Origin: Methanobacteriota archaeon | GTDB lineage: Archaea; Thermoplasmatota; Thermoplasmata; Methanomassiliicoccales; UBA472 | Direction of reading: 5' to 3' | NCBI GenBank assembly: GCA_012729095.1 | Contig: JAAYDU010000061.1 | Coordinates: 1 to 64,000, forward strand | DNA: 64,000 bases | In this document: positions 50,959 to 59,325 of the stretch, piece by piece | How the letters are laid out: each line of letters begins with the position of its first letter | How positions within the stretch are numbered: position 1 is the stretch's first letter | Notes under the pieces: model-generated | Databases searched by the model: none | The model's input: the letters and a program-made list of their open reading frames with translations, nothing else | Told to the model about the DNA's origin: nothing | Made by a program: the position numbers and the translations under genes

Positions 50959-51438
50959 ATGGACGTTATAGACCTCAAGATATTGAGGATGCTTAGGAAG
51001 AACGCCCGGGAGAATCTGGGGACCATCGGTGATGAGATGGGCGTTTCCAAGGCCACGGTCAGCAGGCGCATATCCCGTCTTGAGGAGGAGGGCTATGTCA
51101 ACGCCTACACCATGCAGGTGAACACGGGCAAGATGGGGTTGATGAGGGCGCTGATCGGGCTGCAGGTGGTGGGGTCGCCACTGAGCTCGGTCATCGACGA
51201 GCTGAAGAAGTTTCCTGGGGTGCAGTACGTCCACAAGGTGTTCGGAGACCATTCCCTCATTTGCGAGGTGTACTCGACCAGCGTCGACAGTCTGTACGAC
51301 CTCATACAGGACAAGATCGTGAGCATTCCAAGCGTTCAGAGGGTGGAGGTCGACATACTCATCGAGAGGATACCAATAAACGAGGATGCCATGTTCGATC
51401 TGGCCTTGCCGATCACTGAGAGCTCGTCCCGGGACTGA
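50959..51438 (+). CDS. Lrp/AsnC-family transcriptional regulator
   Basis: A 159-residue regulator: N-terminal HTH (DLKILRMLRKNARENLGTIGDEMGVSKATVSRRISRLEEEGYVNAYT) and C-terminal RAM domain (about residues 65-145; ALIGLQVVGSPLSSVIDELKKFPGVQYVHKVFGDHSLICEVY). Such factors respond to amino acids or small ligands. It precedes the YcaO-TfuA-mcr region in the same orientation by 43 bases, so it may cotranscribe with or regulate MCR maturation genes. Confidence 0.9.
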   Translation: MDVIDLKILRMLRKNARENLGTIGDEMGVSKATVSRRISRLEEEGYVNAYTMQVNTGKMGLMRALIGLQVVGSPLSSVIDELKKFPGVQYVHKVFGDHSLICEVYSTSVDSLYDLIQDKIVSIPSVQRVEVDILIERIPINEDAMFDLALPITESSSRD

Positions 51439-51480
51439 GCACGCGTAACCTTTTAGACAGCTTGCACGATTTCCCCTTCC

Positions 51481-52677
51481 ATGGAACTGCACCCCGCTCC
51501 CAAGACATACACCAAGGACGGCCATAGGGCCATAAGTCCCGCGGCCACATTAAAGCGGATAGAACCGCTCATGCCCCGGGCGGGCATCACCAGGGTGGCG
51601 GACATAACCGAACTGGACCGCATCGGTGTGCCGGTTTTCTCCAGCATACGGCCAGGGGCCAAGGAGGGTGCGATATCCATTTACAACGGCAAGGGGGCCA
51701 GCAAGGAGCAGGCCAAGGTCTCCGCTATAATGGAGGCCATGGAGCGCTGCTCAGCAGAGCCCAGGGCCGATGACAGGTACCGCCGGGACATGATGGACAA
51801 CATGCTGTCGTCCGAGAACGCCCTGGACCCCCGAACCCTCATACTGCCTCCATTGATGAACATGCACGTCCTTCAGCAGCCCATAGCCTGGGTGAAGGGC
51901 TTCGACCTGATGGAGGGTGAGGAAATATGGGTACCGGCATGCGCAGTGTACCATCCATACGTGGCCGTGAACGACCTGCAGCTGTTCCGATCGAACACCA
52001 ACGGGCTGGCATCCGGGAACAACATGGAGGAGGCGGTGCTGCACGCCATGTGCGAGGTGGTGGAGAGGGACGCCTGGTCCATCTGCGAGGCCCGGCGCAA
52101 GCCCCGGCAGGACATCTTGGTTGGCGATGACTGTCCTGTTGTCTCCGAACTATTGGAAAAGTTCAGCAGCCAAGGCGTGGAGGTCCATCTGAAGGACCTG
52201 ACCAGCGATGTGGGCATACCCACCATAGCCGCGGCGGCCGATGACGTGCGCATGAAGGACCCGGCACTTTTGAACCTGGGTGTCGGGACGCATCTCAGCG
52301 CAAGGGTAGCGGCGATAAGAGCGCTCACCGAGGTGGCGCAGAGCAGGTGCACGCAGATACACGGCGCCCGGGAGGACACCACCAAGGCCGACCTGAACCG
52401 AACCGTTGGATACGAGAAGATGAAGAAGCTCAACTCCATGTACTTCTCTTCGTCGGAAGGGACCGGCATCGCGGACTTTCCCGAGCAGGACACCAAGGAC
52501 CTGCTGGAGGACATCGAGCTTGTTCTCGCACGCCTGGACTCCATCGGCGCTGACAAGGTCATCGCCGTTGATCTCACCCGTCCCGACCTGAACGTTCCAG
52601 TGGTGCGCATGATCGTACCGGGCATGGAAATATACGCCATGGACATGGACCGCTTGGGTCCGAGGCTGCTCGAATGA
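51481..52677 (+). CDS. ycaO: YcaO-domain protein, McrA thioglycine formation
   Basis: A 398-residue YcaO ATP-dependent cyclodehydratase-like enzyme. Seen: VSAIMEAMERCSAEPR, HAMCEVVERDAWSI, and LTEVAQSRCTQIHGAREDT, covering the ATP-binding glutamates. In methanogens YcaO with TfuA converts a McrA glycine to thioglycine (established knowledge; genes also called methanogenesis marker 1). Here YcaO and TfuA lie directly upstream of mcrBDGA, and the target Gly449 is present in McrA. Start ATG at 51481; four-base overlap (ATGA) with the tfuA-like gene. Confidence 0.92.
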   Translation: MELHPAPKTYTKDGHRAISPAATLKRIEPLMPRAGITRVADITELDRIGVPVFSSIRPGAKEGAISIYNGKGASKEQAKVSAIMEAMERCSAEPRADDRYRRDMMDNMLSSENALDPRTLILPPLMNMHVLQQPIAWVKGFDLMEGEEIWVPACAVYHPYVAVNDLQLFRSNTNGLASGNNMEEAVLHAMCEVVERDAWSICEARRKPRQDILVGDDCPVVSELLEKFSSQGVEVHLKDLTSDVGIPTIAAAADDVRMKDPALLNLGVGTHLSARVAAIRALTEVAQSRCTQIHGAREDTTKADLNRTVGYEKMKKLNSMYFSSSEGTGIADFPEQDTKDLLEDIELVLARLDSIGADKVIAVDLTRPDLNVPVVRMIVPGMEIYAMDMDRLGPRLLE

Positions 52678-53309
52678 GCCGCCCGGTCGTGTATCTCGGT
52701 CCCAGCCTGCCCGTCGAGGAGGCCAGGGCCCTGCTGGACGCCGAATACCGGCCACCGGTGAAAAGAGGCGACCTGTCCGCCCTCGGCCCCGCCGAGGTCG
52801 TAGGGATAATCGACGGTGCGTTCCTGCAGAACTGCTCGGTCGGACACCGGGAGATACTCTCCCTGCTATCGAGAGGGGTAAAGGTGATCGGCGGGGGAAG
52901 CATGGGAGCCCTGCGGGCCGCAGAGATGCAGGCGTACGGGATGATCGGCGTGGGAAGGATATTCCAGATGTACGCCGACGGTGTCATCGAGGGAGATGAC
53001 GAGGTGGCCCTGGTGTTCGACCCAGCTTCTATGGAACCCCTGTCCGAGCCCATGGTCAACCTGCGTTTTTTGATGGATAAGATGCTAAAGGAGGGAAAGG
53101 TCTCCGCCGGGGAACATCACGGCATTCTGTCTTCCTATCGTTCGATCTACTATCCAAGACGCACCATAGCCGCCTTCCTCGATACTTCGGAAAAGTTCCT
53201 AGGGGAGGAGAGGGGCCGCGTTTTCCGTCAGGATTTCCCAATTCTCTATCAGGATGTGAAAAGGGAGGATGCTATTTCCGTCATTAAACGCATTGGAGAA
53301 CTGGTGTAA
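52674..53309 (+). CDS. tfuA: TfuA-domain protein, YcaO partner
   Basis: A 211-residue TfuA-like core protein. It starts RPVVYLGPSLPVEEARALLDA and has VVGIIDGAFLQNCSVGHREIL and VIGGGSMGALRAAEM, the family hallmarks. TfuA is proposed to supply or activate sulfide for the YcaO thioamidation reaction. Translationally coupled to ycaO (ATGA overlap). It ends in TAA 283 bases before mcrB, so the pair is transcribed separately from the mcr operon, or reads into it. Confidence 0.92.
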   Translation: MSRPVVYLGPSLPVEEARALLDAEYRPPVKRGDLSALGPAEVVGIIDGAFLQNCSVGHREILSLLSRGVKVIGGGSMGALRAAEMQAYGMIGVGRIFQMYADGVIEGDDEVALVFDPASMEPLSEPMVNLRFLMDKMLKEGKVSAGEHHGILSSYRSIYYPRRTIAAFLDTSEKFLGEERGRVFRQDFPILYQDVKREDAISVIKRIGELV

Positions 53310-53310
53310 A

Positions 53311-53461
53311 GGGCGCATTCCTTAATATAGTGCCTCCATAAAAAAATTAAAACGAGCCTCTAATATAATATTAAATATTTTCAATATAAAAAATTTTTAC
53401 ACCGTTAAAGTAACACCGTTCATGCCTGGACGGTGTGGAAAATTAAGCTATTGTTTAACAT
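53311..53461. promoter_or_regulatory. Upstream part of the mcr control region
   Basis: An AT-rich block (53340-53398, rich in TAATATAATATTAAAT) precedes a tandem element: ACACCGTT at 53399-53406, ACACCGT at 53413-53419 and its inverse ACGGTGT at 53430-53436. The last two could form a 7-bp stem. These may be operator half-sites or the terminator of tfuA. No gene is seen. Confidence 0.4.
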
Positions 53462-53478
53462 GGATGGATTGTCCATCC
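53462..53478. promoter_or_regulatory. Methanogenesis-regulon dyad of the mcr operon
   Basis: GGATGGATTGTCCATCC, a perfect 7-3-7 inverted repeat that also fits GGATG-N7-CATCC. It ends about 10 bases before the TATA-like TTATATT at 53489-53495, the same geometry as at the corrinoid-protein promoter. Confidence 0.65.
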
Positions 53479-53485
53479 ATCATCA

Positions 53486-53497
53486 AGCTTATATTCT
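53486..53497 (+). promoter_or_regulatory. mcr TATA box
   Basis: AGCTTATATTCT lies immediately downstream of the palindrome. It predicts transcription start at about 53515-53520 and a leader of about 75 bases before mcrB. Confidence 0.5.
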
Positions 53498-53538
53498 AAC
53501 TTAACATTCACAAGTCCGCAAGGGGTACCGGTTTTCTC

Positions 53539-53589
53539 ATGAATGATGCAAATCTGATCGAGGAGACCGAGTAAATGAACAGGAGGTAA
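53539..53589 (+). promoter_or_regulatory. mcr leader with two tiny frames overlapping the mcrB Shine-Dalgarno
   Basis: ATG at 53539 opens an 11-codon frame ([11 protein letters not shown]) ending TAA at 53574; the next three bases are ATG of a four-codon frame (MNRR) ending TAA at 53589. The second frame contains AGGAGGT, the Shine-Dalgarno of mcrB (53581-53587). Translation of the leader frames could affect mcrB initiation. Confidence 0.35.
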
Positions 53590-53592
53590 AAA

Positions 53593-54924
53593 ATGGCAAA
53601 GTACAAGGACAAGGTGGACTTGTATGACGACAGAGGCAAACTGATCGAGAAAGACGTGTCTCTGGACGCTATAAGTCCTTTAAACAACGCCGCCATTAAG
53701 CGAACCATATCTCTGACGAAGAGAACTATCGCCGTCAACCTTGAGGGTATTGAGAAGGGTCTCAAGACCGGAGCGGTTGGAGGATTGAACGTTCCCGGCA
53801 GGGTCTTGGACATCGCTGTAGTGGCGAACGCTGACAAGCTGGCCAAGAAGATCAAGGACACTCTGAAGGTCGCCAAGGACGATGACACTGAGATCAAGAT
53901 GATGGCGGGCGGAAAGAGAATGGCCGTGACCTGCCCCAGTAGCAGGATAGACACTGGAGCCGAGTACACCACGGGATACACCGCGGTGGCCGCCGCTGTC
54001 ACCGAGGCAATCATCGAACAGTTCGATGTGAACATGTTCGAGGCCTCGATGGTCAAGGCAGCTGTCTGGGGAAGGTACCCGCAGACCATCAACATGGTCG
54101 GGTCCAACCTGAAGAGCATCCTCGACGTCCCGCAGCTGAACGAAGGTACCGGCTACGCCCTCAGGAACATCATGGCTAACCACATAGTCATGCTGACCGG
54201 CAGGAACGCCATGAACGCCGCCGCGCTGTCTTCTATATATGAGACCGTGGCCGCCTACGAGATGGGCGATGCGATCGGCAACTTCGAGAGGCAGCACCTG
54301 CTGTCCCTGGCCTATCAGGGACTGAACGCCAACAACCTGGTCTACAGCTGGGTAAAGGAGAACGGCAAGACCGGCACCGTCGGTGATGTCGTAGCTTCCA
54401 TGGTTGGCCGCGCTCTTGATGACAAGGTCATCAAGAAGGGAAAGAAGTTCCCCTCCGGATTCGTTGAGTACACAACCAACGACTTCCCGCTGTGGAACGC
54501 CTATGTTTCCGCTGGTCTGCTGGCTGCGATCTGCGTGAACATCGGTGCCGCTAGGGCTGCGCAGGGTATCCCATCCACCATTCTGTACTACAACGACCTG
54601 GTGGAGCACGAGACCAGCCTGCCCGGAACTGACTACGGTAGGGCCATGGGTACTTCCGTCGGTATGTCCTTCTTCAGCCACTCTATCTATGGTGGCGGCG
54701 GTCCTGGACTGTTCCACGGAAACCACGTGGTTACCAGGCACGCCAAGGGAACCGTCATACCCGTTATCGCCGCTGGATGCTCTCTCGATGCTGGTACTCA
54801 GTACTTCAGCGCAGAGAACACCTCTCTGATGATGGGGGAAGTGTTCGGTGAGATCGACGTGTTCAAGGGCCCGTTGAAGATGGTCGGCAAGGAGGCCAAG
54901 AAGCTGAAGGAGCAGGGTGCTTAA
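53593..54924 (+). CDS. mcrB: Methyl-coenzyme M reductase, beta subunit
   Basis: The 443-residue beta subunit of MCR, which releases methane from methyl-CoM and coenzyme B using F430. Diagnostic blocks: [17 protein letters not shown] near residue 97, and the active-site segment [24 protein letters not shown] (about residues 361-384), which lines the F430/CoB channel. Full length. Perfect Shine-Dalgarno AGGAGGT. Two bases separate its stop from mcrD. First gene of mcrBDGA. Confidence 0.97.
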   Translation: MAKYKDKVDLYDDRGKLIEKDVSLDAISPLNNAAIKRTISLTKRTIAVNLEGIEKGLKTGAVGGLNVPGRVLDIAVVANADKLAKKIKDTLKVAKDDDTEIKMMAGGKRMAVTCPSSRIDTGAEYTTGYTAVAAAVTEAIIEQFDVNMFEASMVKAAVWGRYPQTINMVGSNLKSILDVPQLNEGTGYALRNIMANHIVMLTGRNAMNAAALSSIYETVAAYEMGDAIGNFERQHLLSLAYQGLNANNLVYSWVKENGKTGTVGDVVASMVGRALDDKVIKKGKKFPSGFVEYTTNDFPLWNAYVSAGLLAAICVNIGAARAAQGIPSTILYYNDLVEHETSLPGTDYGRAMGTSVGMSFFSHSIYGGGGPGLFHGNHVVTRHAKGTVIPVIAAGCSLDAGTQYFSAENTSLMMGEVFGEIDVFKGPLKMVGKEAKKLKEQGA

Positions 54925-54926
54925 AC

Positions 54927-55349
54927 ATGAGTCAGCCTACCTCCGAGGAGGTACCCCTTCCTGAGATCATGGTATTTCCGGAGCGTATGCTCTTGGCCGA
55001 TACCACCGAAACGCTGCTGAACAAGCTGCATGAGGTGAAGAACGTCAAGAGGATCACCGTGCAGGGCGAGGACCTGCCGGCGATCATGAAGGCAGGCCCC
55101 GGTACCGGCGGTCCGGTGGATCATCCAGAACGCCGCGTCATCAAGGTCGCAGGCAAAGATATGGAACTGAAGGTATTGGTCGGTAGGATACTCGTAGAGA
55201 TATCCGACATGGACTTCGTACCTCAGGCCATGAAGGATATTAAAGAGGTATGCGAAAGCGTGTTCCCCTTTAATTTCACTCTAGAGGTAGGCAGATACTC
55301 AAAGTTCAAGCCAACTGTATCCGACTACAAAAAAGGATTGGTGAAATAA
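54927..55349 (+). CDS. mcrD: Methyl-coenzyme M reductase operon protein D
   Basis: A 140-residue McrD. Its role is in MCR assembly or F430 loading rather than catalysis (established for the family, mechanism incomplete). Typical central block [27 protein letters not shown] and C-terminal [22 protein letters not shown]. It sits between mcrB and mcrG as in most mcr operons; mcrC, which often sits next to mcrD, is absent here and found near 63849. Confidence 0.95.
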   Translation: MSQPTSEEVPLPEIMVFPERMLLADTTETLLNKLHEVKNVKRITVQGEDLPAIMKAGPGTGGPVDHPERRVIKVAGKDMELKVLVGRILVEISDMDFVPQAMKDIKEVCESVFPFNFTLEVGRYSKFKPTVSDYKKGLVK

Positions 55350-55350
55350 C

Positions 55351-56133
55351 ATGGCTAAATCAAAGTATAAGGCACAATTCTATCCTGGCAACACCCTGCC
55401 CGCCAAGAACCGGAGACGCTTCTTGGACCCCAGCGAGAAGCTGGAGAAACTCCGCGACGTTCCGATGGACGACGTGGTCAAGATCCTGGGTCACAGGACC
55501 CCTGGTTCCGACTACGCTACCATCCACCCGCCGCTGGAGGAGGGTAACGAGCCCGACTGCCCTATCAGGGCGCTGGTCGAGCCCATCGAGGGTGCGAAGA
55601 AGGGAGACAGAATCAGGTACGTTCAGTTCACTGACTCCGTGTACTATGCCCCTATCATTCCGTATGTTAGAGCTCAGATGTACATGTGGAGATTCAGGGG
55701 AATCGATACCGGTACCCTGTCTGGAAGGCAGATCATCGAGATGAGGGAGAGGGACGTCGAAAAGGTGGCCAAGGAACTCATCGACAACGAGACCTTCGAT
55801 ACCGCTAGGACCGGTATCAGGGGAGCGACCGTGCACGGCCACGCCGTTAGGCTGGACGAGAACGGGCTGATGTTCGATGCCTGGCAGAGGTTCCGGTGGA
55901 ACGCGAAGAAGGGCGAGGTCGAGTATGTGAAGGACCAGGTCGGTGTCCCGTTGGACAAGCCTGTTCCGGTCGGAAAGCCCATGCCCGAGAAGTGGTTGAA
56001 GGACCACACTACCATGTTCCGCGCCGACGGCGTAGACATGAGGGACGACGAGGAGGTCATGAGGCAGAACCTCAGAATACACACCCTCAGGACCAAGTGT
56101 GGCTTCCAATCCTTCAATGTTAAGGAGGACTAA
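55351..56133 (+). CDS. mcrG: Methyl-coenzyme M reductase, gamma subunit
   Basis: The 260-residue gamma subunit. Recognised by [18 protein letters not shown] near the N-terminus, [20 protein letters not shown], and [28 protein letters not shown]. It contacts F430 and completes the alpha2-beta2-gamma2 enzyme. Spacing to mcrD is one base and to mcrA two bases. Codon usage here is strongly biased and less GC-rich at third positions than in flanking genes, as expected for very highly expressed genes. Confidence 0.97.
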   Translation: MAKSKYKAQFYPGNTLPAKNRRRFLDPSEKLEKLRDVPMDDVVKILGHRTPGSDYATIHPPLEEGNEPDCPIRALVEPIEGAKKGDRIRYVQFTDSVYYAPIIPYVRAQMYMWRFRGIDTGTLSGRQIIEMRERDVEKVAKELIDNETFDTARTGIRGATVHGHAVRLDENGLMFDAWQRFRWNAKKGEVEYVKDQVGVPLDKPVPVGKPMPEKWLKDHTTMFRADGVDMRDDEEVMRQNLRIHTLRTKCGFQSFNVKED

Positions 56134-56135
56134 AT

Positions 56136-57800
56136 ATGGCGAAGGAAAAGGAAAAGATGTTCATCGCCGCCATGCACAAGAAGTTCAAGGAGGAACCCAC
56201 CGAGGTCCGCTCCAAGCACTATTCCTACGGAGGCTGGAGACAGTCGAAGAGGAAGCGGGAGTGGGTTGAGCAGTCCAACAAGATTGCCAAGGCCCGTGGA
56301 ATCCCCATGATGAACCAGGATGTTGGTGTGGCTCTCGGCCAGCGTGTCTTGATGCCCTACCAGTTGTCCCACACGGACATCTATGGCGAGGCCGATGACC
56401 TTCACTGGGTCAACAACGCTGCTATGCAGCAGTGCTGGGACGACATACGCAGGACCGTCATCGTCGGTCTGGATGTGGCCCACAACGTTATCGAGAAGAG
56501 GCTGTCAAAGGAGGTCACCCCTGAGACCATCAACCGCTACCTGGAGGCTGTTAACCACACCATGCCGGGCGGCGCAGTGGTACAGGAGCACATGGCCGAA
56601 CTTTGCCCTGAACTCGTGAAGGACTCCTATGTCAAGGTGTTCTCTGGTGACGACGAGCTTATCGACGAGATCGACAAGTGCTACGTCATCGACATAAACA
56701 AGGAGTTCCCCGCGAAGCAGGCCAAGGAGCTGAAGGCCGCTGTCGGCAAGAAGCTGTGGCAGGTCGTTCGTGTCCCGTCCATCGTTGGACGTGTGTGCGA
56801 TGGTGGTACCATATCCAGGCACTCTGCTATGCAGATATCCATGGCCTTCATCACCGCGTACAGACTGGCTGCCGGTGAAGCGGCTATCGCCGACTTCGCC
56901 TTCGCCGCCAAGCACGCCGCGATGGTCGAGATGGGTACCATGATGCCCGCCAGGAGGGCTAGGGGTAACAACGAGCCCGGTGGAATTCCGTTCGGTGTAC
57001 TGGCCGACTGCGTCCAGAGCACCAGGACCCACCCTGACGACCCCTGCAGGTCTTCCCTGGAGGCTGTCGCTCTCGGTTCCGTCATCTACGACCAGATATA
57101 CCTCGGATCGTACATGTCCGGCGGTGTCGGGTTCACTCAGTACGCAACCGCCTCCTACACCGACAACATTCTGGAGGACTACACCTACTGGGCGTACGAC
57201 CTGCTGAAGGACAAGTACGGCGGTCTCTGCGCAAGCGAGCCGAGCACCGAGCTGATGGAGAAGCTGGGTTCCGAGATCAACTCGTACTCCCTCGAGATGT
57301 ACGAGCGCTACCCGGCCGCCATGGAAGCCCACTTCGGTGGGTCCCAGAGGGCCTTCGTGGCCGCTGCCGCCACTGGTATCGGCTGTGCATTTGCCACCGG
57401 CAACGCCAACTTCGGTGTGAACGGATGGTATCTGTCTCAGTACCAGCACAGGGAGAGGCTCGGAAGGCTCGGGTTCTACGGATACGATCTGCAGGACATG
57501 TGCGGTGCATCCAACTCGTTCTCTTACAGGAGCGACGAGGGTCTGCCCCACGAGCTGAGAGGACCGAACTTCCCGAACTACGCCATGAACGTGGGCCACC
57601 TCGGTGGTTACTGCGGTATATCCATGGCCCCGCACGCTGCTCGCGGCGACGCGTTCGTGTGCAACCCGCTGGTCAAGATCGCCTTCTCGGACAAGAACCT
57701 GCCCTTCGACTTCGGCAACATCACCCGGGACTTCGGGCGCGGTTGCCTCAGGGAGTTCATGCCTGTGGGTGAGAGGACCGCGATCATACCCGCTAAGTGA
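56136..57800 (+). CDS. mcrA: Methyl-coenzyme M reductase, alpha subunit
   Basis: The 554-residue catalytic subunit. The mcrA marker [18 protein letters not shown] is present. Post-translational modification sites line up with M. marburgensis: His260 (methyl-His257), Arg274 (methyl-Arg271), Gly449 (thioglycine 445), Asp454 (didehydro-Asp450) and Cys456 (methyl-Cys452). The thioglycine motif reads [11 protein letters not shown] with Met where many McrA have Gln. Nothing suggests an alkane-oxidising divergent MCR. Its TGA is eight bases before the DUF2098 gene. Confidence 0.98.
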   Translation: MAKEKEKMFIAAMHKKFKEEPTEVRSKHYSYGGWRQSKRKREWVEQSNKIAKARGIPMMNQDVGVALGQRVLMPYQLSHTDIYGEADDLHWVNNAAMQQCWDDIRRTVIVGLDVAHNVIEKRLSKEVTPETINRYLEAVNHTMPGGAVVQEHMAELCPELVKDSYVKVFSGDDELIDEIDKCYVIDINKEFPAKQAKELKAAVGKKLWQVVRVPSIVGRVCDGGTISRHSAMQISMAFITAYRLAAGEAAIADFAFAAKHAAMVEMGTMMPARRARGNNEPGGIPFGVLADCVQSTRTHPDDPCRSSLEAVALGSVIYDQIYLGSYMSGGVGFTQYATASYTDNILEDYTYWAYDLLKDKYGGLCASEPSTELMEKLGSEINSYSLEMYERYPAAMEAHFGGSQRAFVAAAATGIGCAFATGNANFGVNGWYLSQYQHRERLGRLGFYGYDLQDMCGASNSFSYRSDEGLPHELRGPNFPNYAMNVGHLGGYCGISMAPHAARGDAFVCNPLVKIAFSDKNLPFDFGNITRDFGRGCLREFMPVGERTAIIPAK

Positions 57801-57808
57801 GGTGTCCG

Positions 57809-58078
57809 ATGGAAGTAGGAGATTACGCGAAGTACAGAGTCACCGGGACGGTGGGAAAGATACTGGAAGTGCAAGAGCGCGACGGGGTGGAATGGGCACT
57901 GCTCGACACCTACGAACTCTGGTACGTCTCCAGTCTGCTGGACCCTGCCCAGGCGAGCGAGTACAAGCGTACCTCCTACAAGGAGCGGACCCACACGGTG
58001 ACTCTGGGGGAGCTGCAAGGCCTGGACGAAGAGATCGAGGCCGACATATCCTCCATGACACCCAGCGGGGCTGGTTGA
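57809..58078 (+). CDS. DUF2098-like small protein downstream of mcrA
   Basis: An 89-residue protein, MEVGDYAKYRVTGTVGKILE at the start, then VEWALLDTYELWYVSSLLDP, resembling DUF2098, a small beta-type family found in methanogens. Shine-Dalgarno GAGGTG at 57799-57804 overlaps the mcrA stop, so it is translated from the mcr transcript. A role in MCR assembly or regulation is inferred from position only. T-rich terminator sequence (CCTTTTATCCCTTTTTTT) follows. Confidence 0.75.
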   Translation: MEVGDYAKYRVTGTVGKILEVQERDGVEWALLDTYELWYVSSLLDPAQASEYKRTSYKERTHTVTLGELQGLDEEIEADISSMTPSGAG

Positions 58079-58091
58079 AGCAAGAAACAAA

Positions 58092-58116
58092 CCCTTTCCT
58101 TTTATCCCTTTTTTTA
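58092..58116 (+). terminator. Terminator of the mcr transcript
   Basis: Consecutive T-rich runs, CCCTTTCCTTTTATCCCTTT and then TTTTAAAATTG, follow the stop of the DUF2098 gene. Confidence 0.55.
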
Positions 58117-58166
58117 AAATTGAAACATCGGAACAGTGTCCGATGGTCTGAGTTTTTTTGAACGGA

Positions 58167-58709
58167 CTATTGAAGGTCGAAACCCACCAATATGCTGGCC
58201 AGCTTCGGATCGTCCTCAAGGTCGTAATAGTTCTTTATTATCAAATCCCCTAGCGGGGAGGGGCTGCAGGAGACGATGTTGGTGGCTCCCGGGACCTGCT
58301 CCAGCTCCGGAAAGGACACCGGGGGCATCAGGAAGTACTCCTTGGTCTTGGGCACCCTGTCAGTGAAGACAACGAAATCCTCACCAAGCCAGCATATGTT
58401 ATCCATCTCCTTAAAATGAGAGTGCTGCCCGGGAAGTATCTCCATGCCGATCACCAAGTCGGAATCTCCCATCATGAGCACCGTCGGCTCCGGGGGAGGT
58501 CTGAAACGGGTGTCTTTGATGACGCATATGATATGCTTCCTTCTCAAACACTGGTTCACTCCCTCGTTGATAACGTCAAGACCGATCTGGGACTTGATGT
58601 TGTCCTCGATCTTCTGAATTGCAGCGATGACATCTTGGCTCAGCAGGAAGGCTTTGCAAGTGCCGGTCATTCCCTTGATTATCTCGACAGCTCTCTCCTC
58701 TGGTTGCAC
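58167..58709 (-). CDS. Unknown soluble protein in the MCR island
   Basis: A 180-residue protein, alpha/beta in pattern, with VLMMGDSDLVIGMEILPGQHSH and VVFTDRVPKTKEYFLMPPVSF; it has five cysteines, not clustered. No family is recognised. It is convergent to the mcr operon and followed upstream by the 113-residue gene on the same strand. GTG at 58709 is taken as start; an internal ATG at 58670 is possible. Conserved position in other MCR regions would be the best test of relevance. Ends in TAG. Confidence 0.6.
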   Translation of the reverse strand: MQPEERAVEIIKGMTGTCKAFLLSQDVIAAIQKIEDNIKSQIGLDVINEGVNQCLRRKHIICVIKDTRFRPPPEPTVLMMGDSDLVIGMEILPGQHSHFKEMDNICWLGEDFVVFTDRVPKTKEYFLMPPVSFPELEQVPGATNIVSCSPSPLGDLIIKNYYDLEDDPKLASILVGFDLQ

Positions 58710-58841
58710 GCCGTCGATAACGCCATGGTGTTAGAAATAGATTGTTTTAGTTCGGAAGGATGAGGTGCCGGGGATGGCTGCCCTCCTTGAGATCGGACCT
58801 GAGGCCATCGCTAACGGGCACCTCACCGCCCTGACGCCCGA

Positions 58842-59183
58842 TCAGGGAACGAACTCCACGAATACCGGTTTTTTGAGGGCCATGTCGGTGGCGACCTCCG
58901 CGGCCTTGATCATGGCCATAGGCACCGGGCAGGAGGAGTGCTTCAGCACTTCACCGCACAGCTGGTAGACGGTGTTGTCCGAGAAGGGCATTCTCATGAC
59001 GTCCCACACCTCCATGCGCTTCAGGACCTTGTTCAGGTTGCGTACCTGCGGGCAATCGCTTTGCAGGACCTCGAACTCCACCAGCATCCCGTCGCTGCGG
59101 GCCTGGATGGTGCTGTGCAATCGGCAAACGCCAGGGTCCACCTTTACCGTGGCCTGAAGAGGGAGCTCTACATCATCGGACAT
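58842..59183 (-). CDS. Small four-cysteine protein, possibly a DUF6951-type methanogen protein
   Basis: A 113-residue protein with Cys spaced as VDPGVCRLHSTI, LQSDCPQV and LCGEVLKHSSCPVPMAMIKA. The pattern VDPGVC plus SDCPxV resembles a small methanogen family with four conserved cysteines that may bind an iron-sulfur cluster (name DUF6951 given from memory, uncertain). Together with the 180-residue gene it forms a minus-strand pair between mcr and the radical SAM gene. Start ATG at 59183. Confidence 0.65.
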   Translation of the reverse strand: MSDDVELPLQATVKVDPGVCRLHSTIQARSDGMLVEFEVLQSDCPQVRNLNKVLKRMEVWDVMRMPFSDNTVYQLCGEVLKHSSCPVPMAMIKAAEVATDMALKKPVFVEFVP

Positions 59184-59267
59184 TCGACCTCCATTGTCAT
59201 GATGCCAGATAATCGTATGCCCTCGGGACGGGGGAAACGATAAGTAAGATGGGCCTCTATTGAAGAA

Positions 59268-59313
59268 CGTCGCCCTTCGAGACTACCTCTTTTACGGTTA
59301 GGTCAGGGCGACG
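59268..59313 (+). promoter_or_regulatory. Leader stem-loop directly before the radical SAM gene
   Basis: CGTCGCCCT (59268-59276) pairs perfectly with AGGGCGACG (59305-59313), a 9-bp stem with a 28-base loop in which ACCT and AGGT can also pair. The stem ends where the Shine-Dalgarno GAAGGTGAG starts, just before ATG 59326, so folding could gate translation. A riboswitch is possible; no known class was recognised. Confidence 0.4.
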
Positions 59314-59325
59314 AAGGTGAGAATT

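Noticed and set aside
50131-51525. A 464-residue minus-strand frame over the DUF169 and Lrp genes
   Set aside because: Both opposite-strand genes have recognisable domains and promoters; the long frame has none.
53680-57635. Long minus-strand frames opposite mcrB, mcrG and mcrA
   Set aside because: The plus-strand Mcr subunits are certain; antisense frames in strongly biased genes are expected.
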